DNA of 64,000 nt, taken from Patiria pectinifera. Lineage: Eukaryota > Echinodermata > Asteroidea > Valvatida > Asterinidae. The stretch covers positions 25,351,916-25,415,915 of the forward strand of contig CM057148.1 in NCBI GenBank assembly GCA_029964075.1. Reading direction: 5' to 3'. Below the pieces are notes generated by a model. That model saw nothing but the letters and a program-made list of their open reading frames with translations, did not search any database and was not told the DNA's origin. The position numbers and the translations under genes are program-made. How positions within the stretch are numbered: position 1 is the first letter of the stretch; each line of letters begins with the position of its first letter. This document shows positions 14,101 through 26,100 of this stretch, one piece after another.

Positions 14101-17100
14101 TGTACAGAATTTTAAAACAGTTGGTGTTGAAATTCCATAACTTCATAAGTAAAAGAGTGACTTGAATGATTCTTGTACTAAAATAAAGCTTAATGACTGG
14201 GCTTTCATATCCTAGATTTGGAAAGTGCTACAGGCAAAACTTCATTCAAACATTGGCCCTGCCATTTGGGTTTCATGTTTTTTTCAATCACCCTGAATTG
14301 AAAAACTGTTTAATGTCAATTTACAAACTGTAACTACATGTATGTCCGTGACTTTTTCGTGGCTAGTGAAACCAAATTAGTTTAATTGCAAGTGAGATCA
14401 CAAGGAAATGGGGTAAAATAACAAAGAGATGTCTTTGTCACCAGGCAAGCAACTGGGAATTTAGAAAACAAGTACCAGTGGTACAGCCCATGGTGGCCGG
14501 GTAACGTGTAAGGATCGCTAATGGCACTGTCCGTGCACTCAGGCCGTACCGGTACCTCGAGAGTACAGAAAACGAAAACGAATGGGGCGTGATCTAATAT
14601 GCAAAATATATGGAAATTAGATGCACACACAACAGTGTTTGCAAAACCGGTTTTCAAATGCAAAGATGTAATACTCAAATTGCATGAATACAATATATGG
14701 CTGAGTAATGTGTCCACCAACTAACCCACCAAACAACATAATAAGCAGCACAAGCCCATGGCATGTTTGCACCGCCGTGGGAAAAAATGCAGAAACTCAG
14801 AAACTAAGTAAAAAATGAGAAAATCTACGGATAAGAGGAAAAAATGAATGCCTGTGTCACAAATCAATTGCATAGCATACCACTTGGCACTTAATGAAAT
14901 GTGACGACTTGTGTGGCCTGTGATGATTTGTAATGTTTTAAGATGGCTCTGAACACTTGTGATGACTTGTGATGGCTTGTGATGGCTTGTGATGCTTGTG
15001 ATGGCTTGTGATGGCTTGTGATGGCTTGTGATGGTTTGTGATGACTTGTGATGGCTTGTGATGACTTGAGTAGTTTGCGATGCCATTTGTTAAATTGTGA
15101 TGGCTTGTGATGACTCATGACAGCTTATGATGGCTTGTGATGACTAGTGACAGCTTATGATGGCTTGTGATGACTTGTGATGATTTGCGAGAATGTATGA
15201 GGTCTTGACTTCAACCTTGTGATTGCTATCTCAAAGAAGAGAATGTTGCTGAACAACTTTCAAATAAGCCGGGAACCAGTGACAAGCAATACACTTTACA
15301 TGAGATTTTGGCTGGTAACCTGCTCTGTGCTTAGCAGATACATGAAATTGGTCCCCAGTACTCACCGTAGCAACGAAGTGCAGCAAGATGTATTCATACA
15401 ATCGCCATGCCTCGCCTCCTATCTCGCTCTCTGAGGCACACCTCATGGGTGTGATAGGAGGATGGTCCCCCACATCATGACCTTTCCTCGGTCGATTGAT
15501 ACCTTGATCCAACAGCTGTCTGATCTCACTACCCCAGGGACTGGACTGCAGCTGCTTCAGAGTACCCCTGATGATGACAAAGATTTGCGTGACCTGTGAC
15601 GTAGAACGCGTCACACAAACTAGCTTCCGGTGCCCATCATGCGTAGCGCGCGCTAGCTGCATGCGAAGGTCAATCTGTACTTCCTTCACAAGATTCTGTG
15701 AAGCTCATCAGCCCTTACCAGCGCCCTGTTTGCAGGGCGGGGGGTACTAGCGAATCAAGGACGTACATGTCATGTCACTTTAATCGTAAATATCTGAGTA
15801 TCTGGTTGTTTTTTTAGTGCATACACGTATGGCTTTACAATCGAGGACAGACACACAAAGGGAGAACAAGAGATCCTTTCAGTCCTCAAACGTTGAAAAC
15901 GGTTCTTGACCATACAATTATGTGCTTTGGAGAGTATTACATTACAGGGACAAAGGGAAACACAAAGCATTGTCCTCGGGCGTATAGAAACTCACGACTT
16001 GTGTATAGACTTACTTCAAGTCAAAGTTCTCAGGGTAGTGTGTAGTCTCCGTCCTTGGGTAGCTGATGTAACCCTGTGTGTATAACCGCTCTGCAATCTG
16101 CATTGCATGATGGGGACTCATACCCAACGACGCACTCGCTACGCGCATCAGCTCCACAGTATTCAAAGCTAGGGGGCGCTGTTTGACCTTTTCTTTCTGC
16201 GTTACAGACGTCACCCTTTGAAAAAAAAAGAATAAGTATTGATTTGAAATTAGAAATAGTAATGTGAAGAAATAACGTCCCATTTTTTTGCAGCAACGTC
16301 TGTATCTTTTTTGGATACTGAATTTGAAATATTTCTTAACGGGATCATGACATCAGTTTTACATCAGAACGTGTTCTGTGGAAATTTAAATTTTAACGTA
16401 CGTGTATGAAAGATATGAGGCATCCCTTTTTGGTTAAGATTTTTGAAAAGTGCACTTTTAATTTTTTTGTTTAAATGCTCCATGCTATTCCTGACAACTG
16501 AGGGCGCTGTTTCGGTGATGTCATTTCAAGGAAGACGCTTTTCAGTTTAGGGGTTTGCGTTTCACATTTTAACCCAAAATTTGCACATGAAAACATCAGA
16601 ATACAAAGTTTTCTCGTTGACTTTACAAATCAGGCATGCAACTGGAAATTTAGGGGAAAAAAACGAAGAAATTCCAAACCACACAAGACTATTTGTACAT
16701 TTTTTTAAATTTTGTAATGGCATTCATGAGAAGTAAAAAAATGAGGAAATCAGCGGATCCGAGGAAAAGTTGCATGCCTGTTAAAGGGAATATACATCAT
16801 TTGTTTTTGTTGTATTTTTCAGAAATAGATGGAATTGAGGGGTTGGCAATATATAGCAAATATAGTTACACTGACTTTTTTGAGGTTTTGGGTTCGAAAA
16901 TGCTATAAAAACCAAGAAAAACAATCATTTCCTGTAGTCTGGTTCCCTGACTCCATATAAGAAGAAACAGAGCAGTTTACATACATTGGGGAATTGTAAG
17001 GTCAGGGAACCAGTCTAGCTGGCTTGTACCCGTTCATAGGTGTGTAATCGATTGCAAACAAGTGCGATGGTCAATTGGGGCCAGTATTTGAAAAAAAACC

Positions 17101-20100
17101 CAGTTTTTTCCAACGCTGGTCGGCCGACCAGCGTTGGAAATTGATAGAAAAATACCACTTTTCTTGAAAATGACAGTATACCAGGTGCCATGATTTTACA
17201 GGATGCTTTACACTGTCATTCACTTACAGTCCAGCAAGGTATTTCAAAATGATTTGGTAGTTTAATTTTTTGATGTTCGCAAATGTTGTATTTTCCCTTT
17301 AAACACTGTCATGTACTGAAACAATACTGAGTCACCAAGAATGAAAATATTACAGGAACAAAAAACATTATGGCAACTTTTGCTGTTGAAGCAGCCATAA
17401 CACTGAAGTTTCTGACTCGAATGACATCATAGTTTTGCTCATTAATATGGAAATTTTACATTAGCATAAAACAAAGCCACCAAAACACCCTCACAAATTG
17501 CAGCATGAAGACTGAAAATAAAACATTGAATAACTTACTTTGCATCTTTCTGTCCTTTGATCATATTCATGAACATCTGGGCGACATCGCGGTCAAACAT
17601 TCTCACTCGCTCCCAGTCTAGAGCCAGATTCTTACCACTGGAATGAGCTACCTAAGAATAACACAGCACAAAAAAACCCTCCAACCCTTGAGACGTTTTC
17701 AACTTAGCATTCTATTTCATTTTGAAATTCTCTCATCCACAATATTAAAGGGAATGTACATCATTGGCTTTTGCTGTAATTTTCAGAAATGAACTATTTG
17801 AGAGGTTAGTATAATAGATCAAATATTGTTACACTGACATTTTTGAAGTTTGGTGTTCGAAAAGGTTGGAAAAACCAAGAAAAACAAAAATGTTCAAGTA
17901 GTCTGGTTCCCTGACTCCACAAAAGATAAAATGGATCCATTTATAGATGATGGAAAATTGTAAGGCAAGGGAACCAGTCTAGCTGGCCTGCACCCGTTCA
18001 TGAACATGTAACCAATAGCAAACAAAATTTGGACTGAAAAAAAATGGTAAATTTGGAGCAGTGGTTGAAAAATAGTTAGGTTTTTCCAACGCTGGTCGGC
18101 CGATCAGCGTTGGAAATGTTTACAAAAATACCATTTTCTTGAAAATGACTTCACACCGGTGCCATAATTTTACAAGATGCTTGAGACTGTCCTTTACCAA
18201 CATCCTAGTAAGGTATTTCGTAAAAACTTCGATGTTTGCAAATGTTGTATATTCCCTTTGTATATTCCCTTTAAGACAAATCTTCATTGTTTTGACAAAG
18301 TTATGAATCTGCCCGCACAGCGCAAAACCAAGTTTTGAGAAAACCACATTTAGCGTTGGTTGATTTTTCGCATATGTGATGCCATCAAGCTACATGAGTC
18401 GTTTGTCGACCCCGGTCAAACATTTTTTATTACAGATTTCAAAAGAGTACCATCTCAGCAGTACTGCTGTGAAAACCGCATGCTGATACCATCTTTAGTT
18501 CAAAAATTATGGAAGTCGGAACACCAAGAGATGTGATGAAGTGATGTGATGAAGTGGTCCTATTTTGGCCCGTATCTCCAAATAAAAATTCCCGACAAAC
18601 GACTCATTTAGCTTAATCGCATCACATGTATTTCTACCCCAAAATTGAAAAAATATATCCGATGCGGTGGCCAAGTAGTTAAATAGCAAACAAATTTCCT
18701 CAGTTTTCATGAAATCATGTTTAATTAGGAGACATGAATTACTAAAGATATTTGTCACTTCGTCAAAAGTCTATACATGTAGCATACATTAGCACATGCA
18801 CACAGCGTGCGCGAATGTTAAAGGTATACACAGAACACAGATTTTGTCACCGTTTTCACGAAGAGCCACATGTATGTCAAAAATTACCATTTTTTTCGAT
18901 TTTGATTTTTTTTCAATATTTTGCTTTAAAACAATGTACTTAACCATTTTGACATGTTTTTGTAAGCAAAACATCATTAATTTCCAAGTTACATTAATGT
19001 TGCAAGGGGCCAAAATCACGATAAATGAATTTCCATTTTCACAAAGAGCCACATACATTTTGGCCCTTTGAACGCGTACAAAACCCATTGCACGGAAATT
19101 CGTAAAAGTAGGTCAAATGAGATTTGCGTTTTCACGAAGAGCCACATATCTTTGTTACATTTTCAGCTGCGCGCGCGTACTCACGCGCGCCTACAGAAAT
19201 ACACATTGAACAGAAAGGGCCAATATGTCGGAAACCTGAATTTGCGTTTTCAAGAAGAGCCACATATCTTTACTAATTAATGTTCACTAATTAACTGCTG
19301 AACTAAGTCTTATTACTGGGTTCATGTAAAAATTCAGCTCACACAGAACAGTGTGATGGTTTCCTTGCTTCACAAAGTTGTTGCAAAGTGGTATTTTTTG
19401 CAGTTTTAAAATATGAGAAACTTCTTTTGCGATTATCTCGAAAACACTTTTTCTTCAAAATCGACATATGTGGCTCTTCGTGAAAACGGTGACGATTTGT
19501 CACTTCCTCAAAATGCAACATTGTAGAGGCTACATACATAGATCTAAATTGAGCACATGTGCAAAATCAATGAGACTTTAATACTGACAACTACAGTTTT
19601 GCAACTCCATCGAAATGAAAACCTGATTTCATCGCACATTAATTACTTGGTGTAATAGCATTTTGTGACTCGAAATTTGGGTTATCATGTATGACATCAT
19701 AAAATGTTAGATTATCCAAAAATCTCAAAGTGCTTACAATCTTAGTTTTGGACGGATTTGTCACTTTGTCAAAATGGTGACGAAATGGTTGACTTCTTTT
19801 CCTTACCTCAGTGTGTAGAACCCAAAATGGCTCTGGTTTGAACTCCTGGATCTTATCATGTCTATTGACACACAGGCCCAGCGTTGGTGTCTGGCAGGGG
19901 CCATAGGAGATGAGAGTGCTGTCCAAATCACCATATTTACCCTGGTAGTAAGAGAACAAAAATCAGTCAAACAAATATCAATAAAAAATGAATTCATTGA
20001 TTCATTTTTTCCACATATATAAAACATATAGCTGCCTTCACTCTTTCAGTGCCAAAGTCCTTTTACATGCGAGGTATATTTGTTAGTTCGAAATTGCCAA

Positions 20101-23100
20101 CCTCGTACATGTACGAGGTAATGTGCGTACTTAAAATCGCCAAACCTCGTACATGTACATGTACGAGGTAGAGTAAGCATGTTATCACAAGGGGGCGCTC
20201 TCGCTCTTTCTAATAATATCATTTTCATTCAGGTACGACCTGTATTTATCTGTTTCATTCGAGTTCTTGCGAGAGGGCGCAGCACTAAAACTCGTATTTT
20301 TTGCAAAAAGTGCAGAACTCCCCTGTGTGCAGGACAGTGTTTCAGGGTGAAGCACTATGTACGTGACTACTAGTGACTTTCCAATGTACCAAGGATATAC
20401 CAGAGAGCAACAACAACACATTTAGCGAGTAAAAAGAATTTTGAACAATCGCAAAAAAAAACGCTCAAAGTTGGGCACTTTAGGGTTAAACTTTTCAAAT
20501 TTCGCGGACACTGAAAGAGTTAAGGACGACCTGCGATTTGCATGCGTCGCGTCTGAACCGGCGGCATCAAACACAATTTAGTTATTTGCGGGTCACAAAA
20601 CTGAGAAATCACGTGAATTTCCTGGAACAAGCGGCATCTTGACACAGAATAATCGCAACCATGTTCATGTAACCCACGAAGCAATTACGATTCCGCGGCA
20701 TAGATGTGATCGTGAATTCTTCAAAATTAATTTTCCCCCCTCCAAAAAAAAGTGCCGAGTCATGCTGATTCAACATTTTTTTTTTCCTGTTGTGGTTTTC
20801 TCGGGAAAAAATATTGTTCCATCAACTCTAATTTCCAACTGTTGGGAAATTCAATGTGCGCAAATGTTTATTATCTCACAGAAGAAAAATCCGACAAAAA
20901 GTTGGCCATGTAGAAGGATAGTTTTGTTCTTTAATACCTGGAAGAACTTGGTTTGATATCTTGTGAATGCACATCCAATTCTAAGATCAAGCTCCTGCCT
21001 GGCGTCCACTGACAACGCTTCGTTCTTGTTGGGTTCAACAAGCCTCTCCATTGCCCCTCTGACATCACTGTCTGTGATCGCACTGAACCGAGCTCGGAAT
21101 ATGGTCTGTAGGTGAGTGGAGAAAGTGGAATTAAAGGGACTATACAACCTTTGCAAACATCGACAAATAAAACTACCAAGTTTTTACGAAATACCTCACT
21201 AGGATGTTGGTAAATGACAGTCTAAAGCATCCCGTAAAATTATGGCACCTGGTGTGAAGTCATTTTCAAGAAAATGGTATTTTTGTATAAATTTCCAACG
21301 GTGGTCGGCCGACCACCGTTGGAAAAACCTAACTATTTTTCAACTACTGCTTCAAATTTACCATTTTGTTCAGTCAAAATTTTGTTTGCTATTGGTTACA
21401 TGTTCATGAACGGGTGCAGGCCAGCTAGACTGGTTCCCTGACCTAACAATTTTCCGGCATCTATGGGTGCAGACCAGTAAATCGGTCCGAAATTGCCTGC
21501 ACCGGCCAAATCACGATTTGCATGCCCTCAAAATCTTCGGTATTTGAGCATGCTGTGGGCCATGAACTTGAGGGTTTGTTAAAAATATGGATGGAAACCG
21601 TGCACAGGACTTGGAGCTTGCAGTTCTGTGTAATTTTGATGTAATTTGGACCCTAAAAGCGCTCTACTTTGCAATGGAGTGTAGGCATCGTTTTTCAAAA
21701 TGGCGATGGGCTTCAGGACTATTTTCAGGGGTGATCGTCTTCAGATGGAAATTTCTCCTAAAAGTCATCAGTTGACCCCCCGTAAATTGAACAGAAATTG
21801 AAAGATGATGAAATAAGTTTTAATTTGATGTGTGTCTCGAACACCTTGGAGAGTTGTGAGTATTTTTCCCGAATTTTTGAAGTGGGAGCATTTACCATTG
21901 GGGTCTATGGAAGTTTATTTACTGGTCTGCTACCTGTAGTTTCAAAATGGCGCCTTCCACCGTTTGTTGTCAAAATGTCTGCGGAGTGGTTTTTTTTCAG
22001 GGGGGCGGAACCTGGGGGGGGGGCAGCATTTCAAAAGGGGTCACCAATGGCGGTTCCGCAACAAATGCGCCCAAAATCTGAATAGGGCCGATGGACCGTC
22101 CTCCGATCACAGCAATTTCGAGTGAACAAGGGGGGGGGGGGTAATTTGGGGTCGGAAGGAGCAAAAACTCAATTAACGCCCGTTGGGGGCGCCCTACAGT
22201 AAGGTAGCCGTAAACAGAGGGCTTGTTTTCAGGCCAGAAATTGCAGTCAGAGATTTTTTTTGTCGCAATTTTTTGATGAAATATGAGTCATCCATCCTTC
22301 CTCGTGCCGTACAAGTGATTTGGAGAAATTTTTCAAAACCTCGCTTCTCTATAGGGTGCAGACCAGTAAATCGGTCCGAAATTGCCTGCGCCGGCCAAAT
22401 CACGATTTGCATGCCCTCAAAATCTTCGGTATTTGAGCATGCTGTGGGCCATGAACTTGAGGGTTTGTTAAAAATATGGATGGAAACCGTGCACAGGACT
22501 TGGAGCTTGCAGTTCTGTGTAATTTTGATGTAATTTGGACCCTAAAAGCGCTGTACTTTGCAATGGAGTGTAGGCATCGTTTTTCAAAATGGCGATGGGC
22601 TTCAGGACTATTTTCAGGGGTGATCGTCTTCAGATGGAAATTTCTCCTAAAAGTCAACAGTTGACCCCCCGTAAATTGAACAGAAATTGAAAGATGATGA
22701 AATAAGTTTTAATTTGATGTGTCTCGAACACCTTGGAGAGTTGTGAGTATTTTTCCCGAATTTTTGAAGTGGGAGCATTTACCATTGGGGTCTATGGAAG
22801 TTTATTTACTGGTCTGCTACCTGTAGTTTCAAAATGGCGCCTTCCACCGTTTGTTGTCAAAATGTCTGCGGAGTGGGTTTTTTTCAGGGGGGCGGAACCT
22901 GGGGGGGGGGGGCAGCGTTTCAAAAGGGGTCACCAATGGCGGTTCCGCAACAAATGCGCCCAAAATCTGAATAGGGCCGATGGACCGTCATCCGATCACA
23001 GCAATTTAACAAGGGTAATTTGGGGTCGGAAGGAGCAAAAACTCAGTGCGCCCGTTGGCGCCCTACAGTAAGGTAGCCGTAAACAGAGGGCTTGTTTTCA

Positions 23101-26100
23101 GGCCAGAAATTGCAGTCAGAGATTTTTTTTGTCGCAATTTTTTGATGAAATATGAGTCATCCATCCTTCCTCGTGCCGTACAAGTGATTTGGAGAAATTT
23201 TTCAAAACCTCGCTTCTCTATAGGGTGCAGACCAGTAAATCGGTCCGAAATTGCCTGCGCCGGCCAAATCACGATTTGCATGCCCTCAAAATCTTCGGTA
23301 TTTGAGCATGCTGTGGGCCATGAACTTGAGGGTTTGTTAAAAATATGGATGGAAACCGTGCACAGGACTTGGAGCTTGCAGTTCTGTGTAATTTTGATGT
23401 AATTTGGACCCTAAAAGCGCTCTACTTTGCAATGGAGTGTAGGCATCGTTTTTCAAAATGGGATGGGCTTCAGGACTATTTTCAGGGGTGATCGTCTTCA
23501 GATGGAAATTTCTCCTAAAAGTCATCAGTTGACCCCCCGTAAATTGAACAGAAATTGAAAGATGATGAAATAAGTTTTAATTTGATGTGTGTCTCGAACA
23601 CCTTGGAGAGTTGTGAGTATTTTTCCCGAATTTTTGAAGTGGGAGCATTTACCATTGGGGTCTATGGAAGTTTATTTACTGGTCTGCTACCCTATAAATT
23701 GATCCATTTCATCTTTAGTGGAGTCAGGGAACCAGACTACTTGAACGTTTTCGTTTTTCTTGGCTTTTCCAGCATTTTCGAACACAAAACTTCAAACATC
23801 TCAGTGTAACAATATTTGATCTATTATACTAACCCCTCAAATAGTTCATTTTTTAAAAATAACAGCACAAGCCAATGATGTACATTCCCTTTAACCTGAG
23901 GTTTATATCAAGGTTCTAAATGGTTTTACAGAGCACCTCATCCCCTGGTTAAGGGTACCTCATCCCATAATCTGGAACCGGTTCCTCGCATCAACAGTCA
24001 GGTACTCTGGTACCCAGTATAAGTACCAGCCTTTGGAACACTTGTTAGGGACCGTGACCTTTCAGCCCTGGTATGAAAAGGGCCCCCCGGTACCTCGTCC
24101 GGTCCAGAGCCAGTCCGGTCTTCAGCCCAGTCTCGTCCGGTACATGGTCCTGTCTGACCAGAAGTTTTGAAGTCAGTCAGGCGCATCAATTTATTGCCCT
24201 TCAGAGAACCTCCAGAGCAGAACAATAGCAGACTTACCGGATTATAGATAAAATCCATCCAAGTCTTCGGTAATTTACGGTCCCATTGTGCGCCAAACCG
24301 CATGGCAGGGTTTTGATCTGTGCCAACAAAAGTGTTCTATTGTTTCATGCTGAGAGATGAAAACCACAAGCAGGTTTCTTCTGGGATATATTAGTTCCTG
24401 AGTAGCAACCGGACCAGCTCCTGGGCCGGTAGCTGGGACGGTACGAAAGGACTTCTTGGGAGGGGACGAGCTTACCGGGGGGCCCTTTTCATACTGGGGC
24501 TGAATGGTCACGGTCCCTTAACGGTACATGTACCTGAATGACATTGGGCAAGTTGTACACTTGAAGAAAAATTCATACAGATCTGCATCATGTATCATAA
24601 ACTTCCAGAGTTTTACTGAGTCAACCGAGGGCGCTATTATTGGAGGAACATGAAGTTAGACTCCACTCTTTATTGTCATACCCTTTTACCTCAGGAAGGC
24701 AACAACCTTCACGCGGTCCCTCCTGTTAATGACCTGTTTCTCGATCAACTAATGTTGTCAACTAGTCAACAGATTGATCAACCTGGCTCTCTGCCCTGCA
24801 TAGCGCCCTTGTCAGGGTGGGCGATTGATATCGTCGATGGCTGGGATGCTCCGATCCTGCAGCTGAATGTTGAAGGCCTCACCAATGCCAAAATCAACAT
24901 ACTGGAGCAACTAGTAGTAGCCCACCAACCACTGGCCATCCTGATCCAAGAGACCAGTGTTGTAGGTCTCAAGACCAGTCTCAGTCTCGGTCTTGAGACC
25001 ACTTTTTGCTGGTCTCGGTCTCGGTCTCGGGAGCTGTGGTCTCGGTCTTGGTCTCTGTCTCGGTCCCCCTTGATCTCGATATTTTGGCTGGTCTCAAGTA
25101 GAGACCGGCAATATGTAGCATTTACAGCTCGATCGATTACTTTGTGTTCACTTCTTTCAGTACCGTTGATAGTTACAACATTTGCTAGCCCATACATGTA
25201 GATCATGTTGTCATGTTGTTAACGAATAGTTATATATCGTGGTTGGTTGGGACTGCACATTGGAAAGTCCCCAGAGTCAATGTAAAGCTGCAGCTAGCTG
25301 CAATAAGCCACACCATTTTCGGGGATTGGGTAGTTTAGCCCACCCTTGTAGGCATATTCACTTGTCTTTTTTTATTTTTTTAAATAAAAGAGCTGCTCCA
25401 AATTAGTGACATTTTCGACTCCACACAATCTTCTCTTTAATTTGGGACAGTATTTTGGAGAAAAAGTACATTTTGTATCTGATTTTCCACCAATGAATTC
25501 AAACACTCTTACCAGTCACCACTCACTAAGGGGTGGCTGTGGAGTTTCGGATCCCAGTTCCTACAACAGATGAAACATCCACCACTAACTTTTTACTTTT
25601 GACAAGTTTTAACATAGCAAAAAAATAAGTAAACATTTTTGTACAATGCGAAAATGTTTACGTTATATTTTTTGCAATGTTAAAACACTGCACTCCTAAG
25701 TTAGAGTTTCTTGATCAGATTTAAACGATATTTACACAAAAAATATTTTGAAAAAGATGGCAACGAGATATGGAGTTGTTTTCAATTTGTTCAATTGATT
25801 ATTTCAACAATACAAAATTATGTTGTCATGCTGTCATTTGGTATGAAGCAAACATAAAGAGCACTCTCATGACAAAAGCAGGTACACGTGATTCCTAGTT
25901 TTCAATCACTTCCCTCACATTCCCATCAACATCATCATCTCATGGACAGACTGTTCAGCTGTAATTATGCGTGTTGTTTTTTATTACATTATTGTTATTC
26001 ATTATCCGCTATCTCGGTCTCGGACCTTATCGGTCTCGGTCTCGGTTCGCCTTGAAGGGGCTGGTCTCGGTCTCGAAACTTCAGGTCTCGGTCTCGGACT

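Larger units (their letters stand above)
21465..23691. mobile_element. nested composite: three 469-bp modules in tandem
   Basis: Inserted into TTAA element copy 4 with the 4-bp repeat CTAT on both sides (21461-21464, 23692-23695). Ends GGGTGCAGACCAGTAAAT and ATTTACTGGTCTGCTACC are inverted. Inside are three copies of a ~469-bp core (21465-21934, 22354-22821, 23223-23691) separated by two ~400-bp spacers that are near-identical to each other. No transposase frame is seen. The short ORFs recur in each unit. Confidence 0.85.
21135..23890. mobile_element. TTAA-flanked palindrome element, copy 4 (interrupted)
   Basis: TTAA at 21131-21134 and 23891-23894. The central palindrome near 21294-21323 carries paired changes: ccaacggtggtcgg with ccgaccaccgttgg. 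It is split by a 2,227-bp insertion at 21465-23691. Removing that and one 4-bp repeat restores a roughly 520-bp element like copies 2 and 3. Confidence 0.85.

Noticed and set aside
21587..23402. Recurring ORFs of 62-118 codons
   Set aside because: They repeat because the 469-bp module repeats. No domain is visible and the frames differ between units, so they are not called as genes.
24650..25201. 183-codon ORF as a single gene
   Set aside because: The first part is a LINE endonuclease relic and the rest is hAT-like element sequence past the target duplication, so the ORF is a chimera of two repeats.
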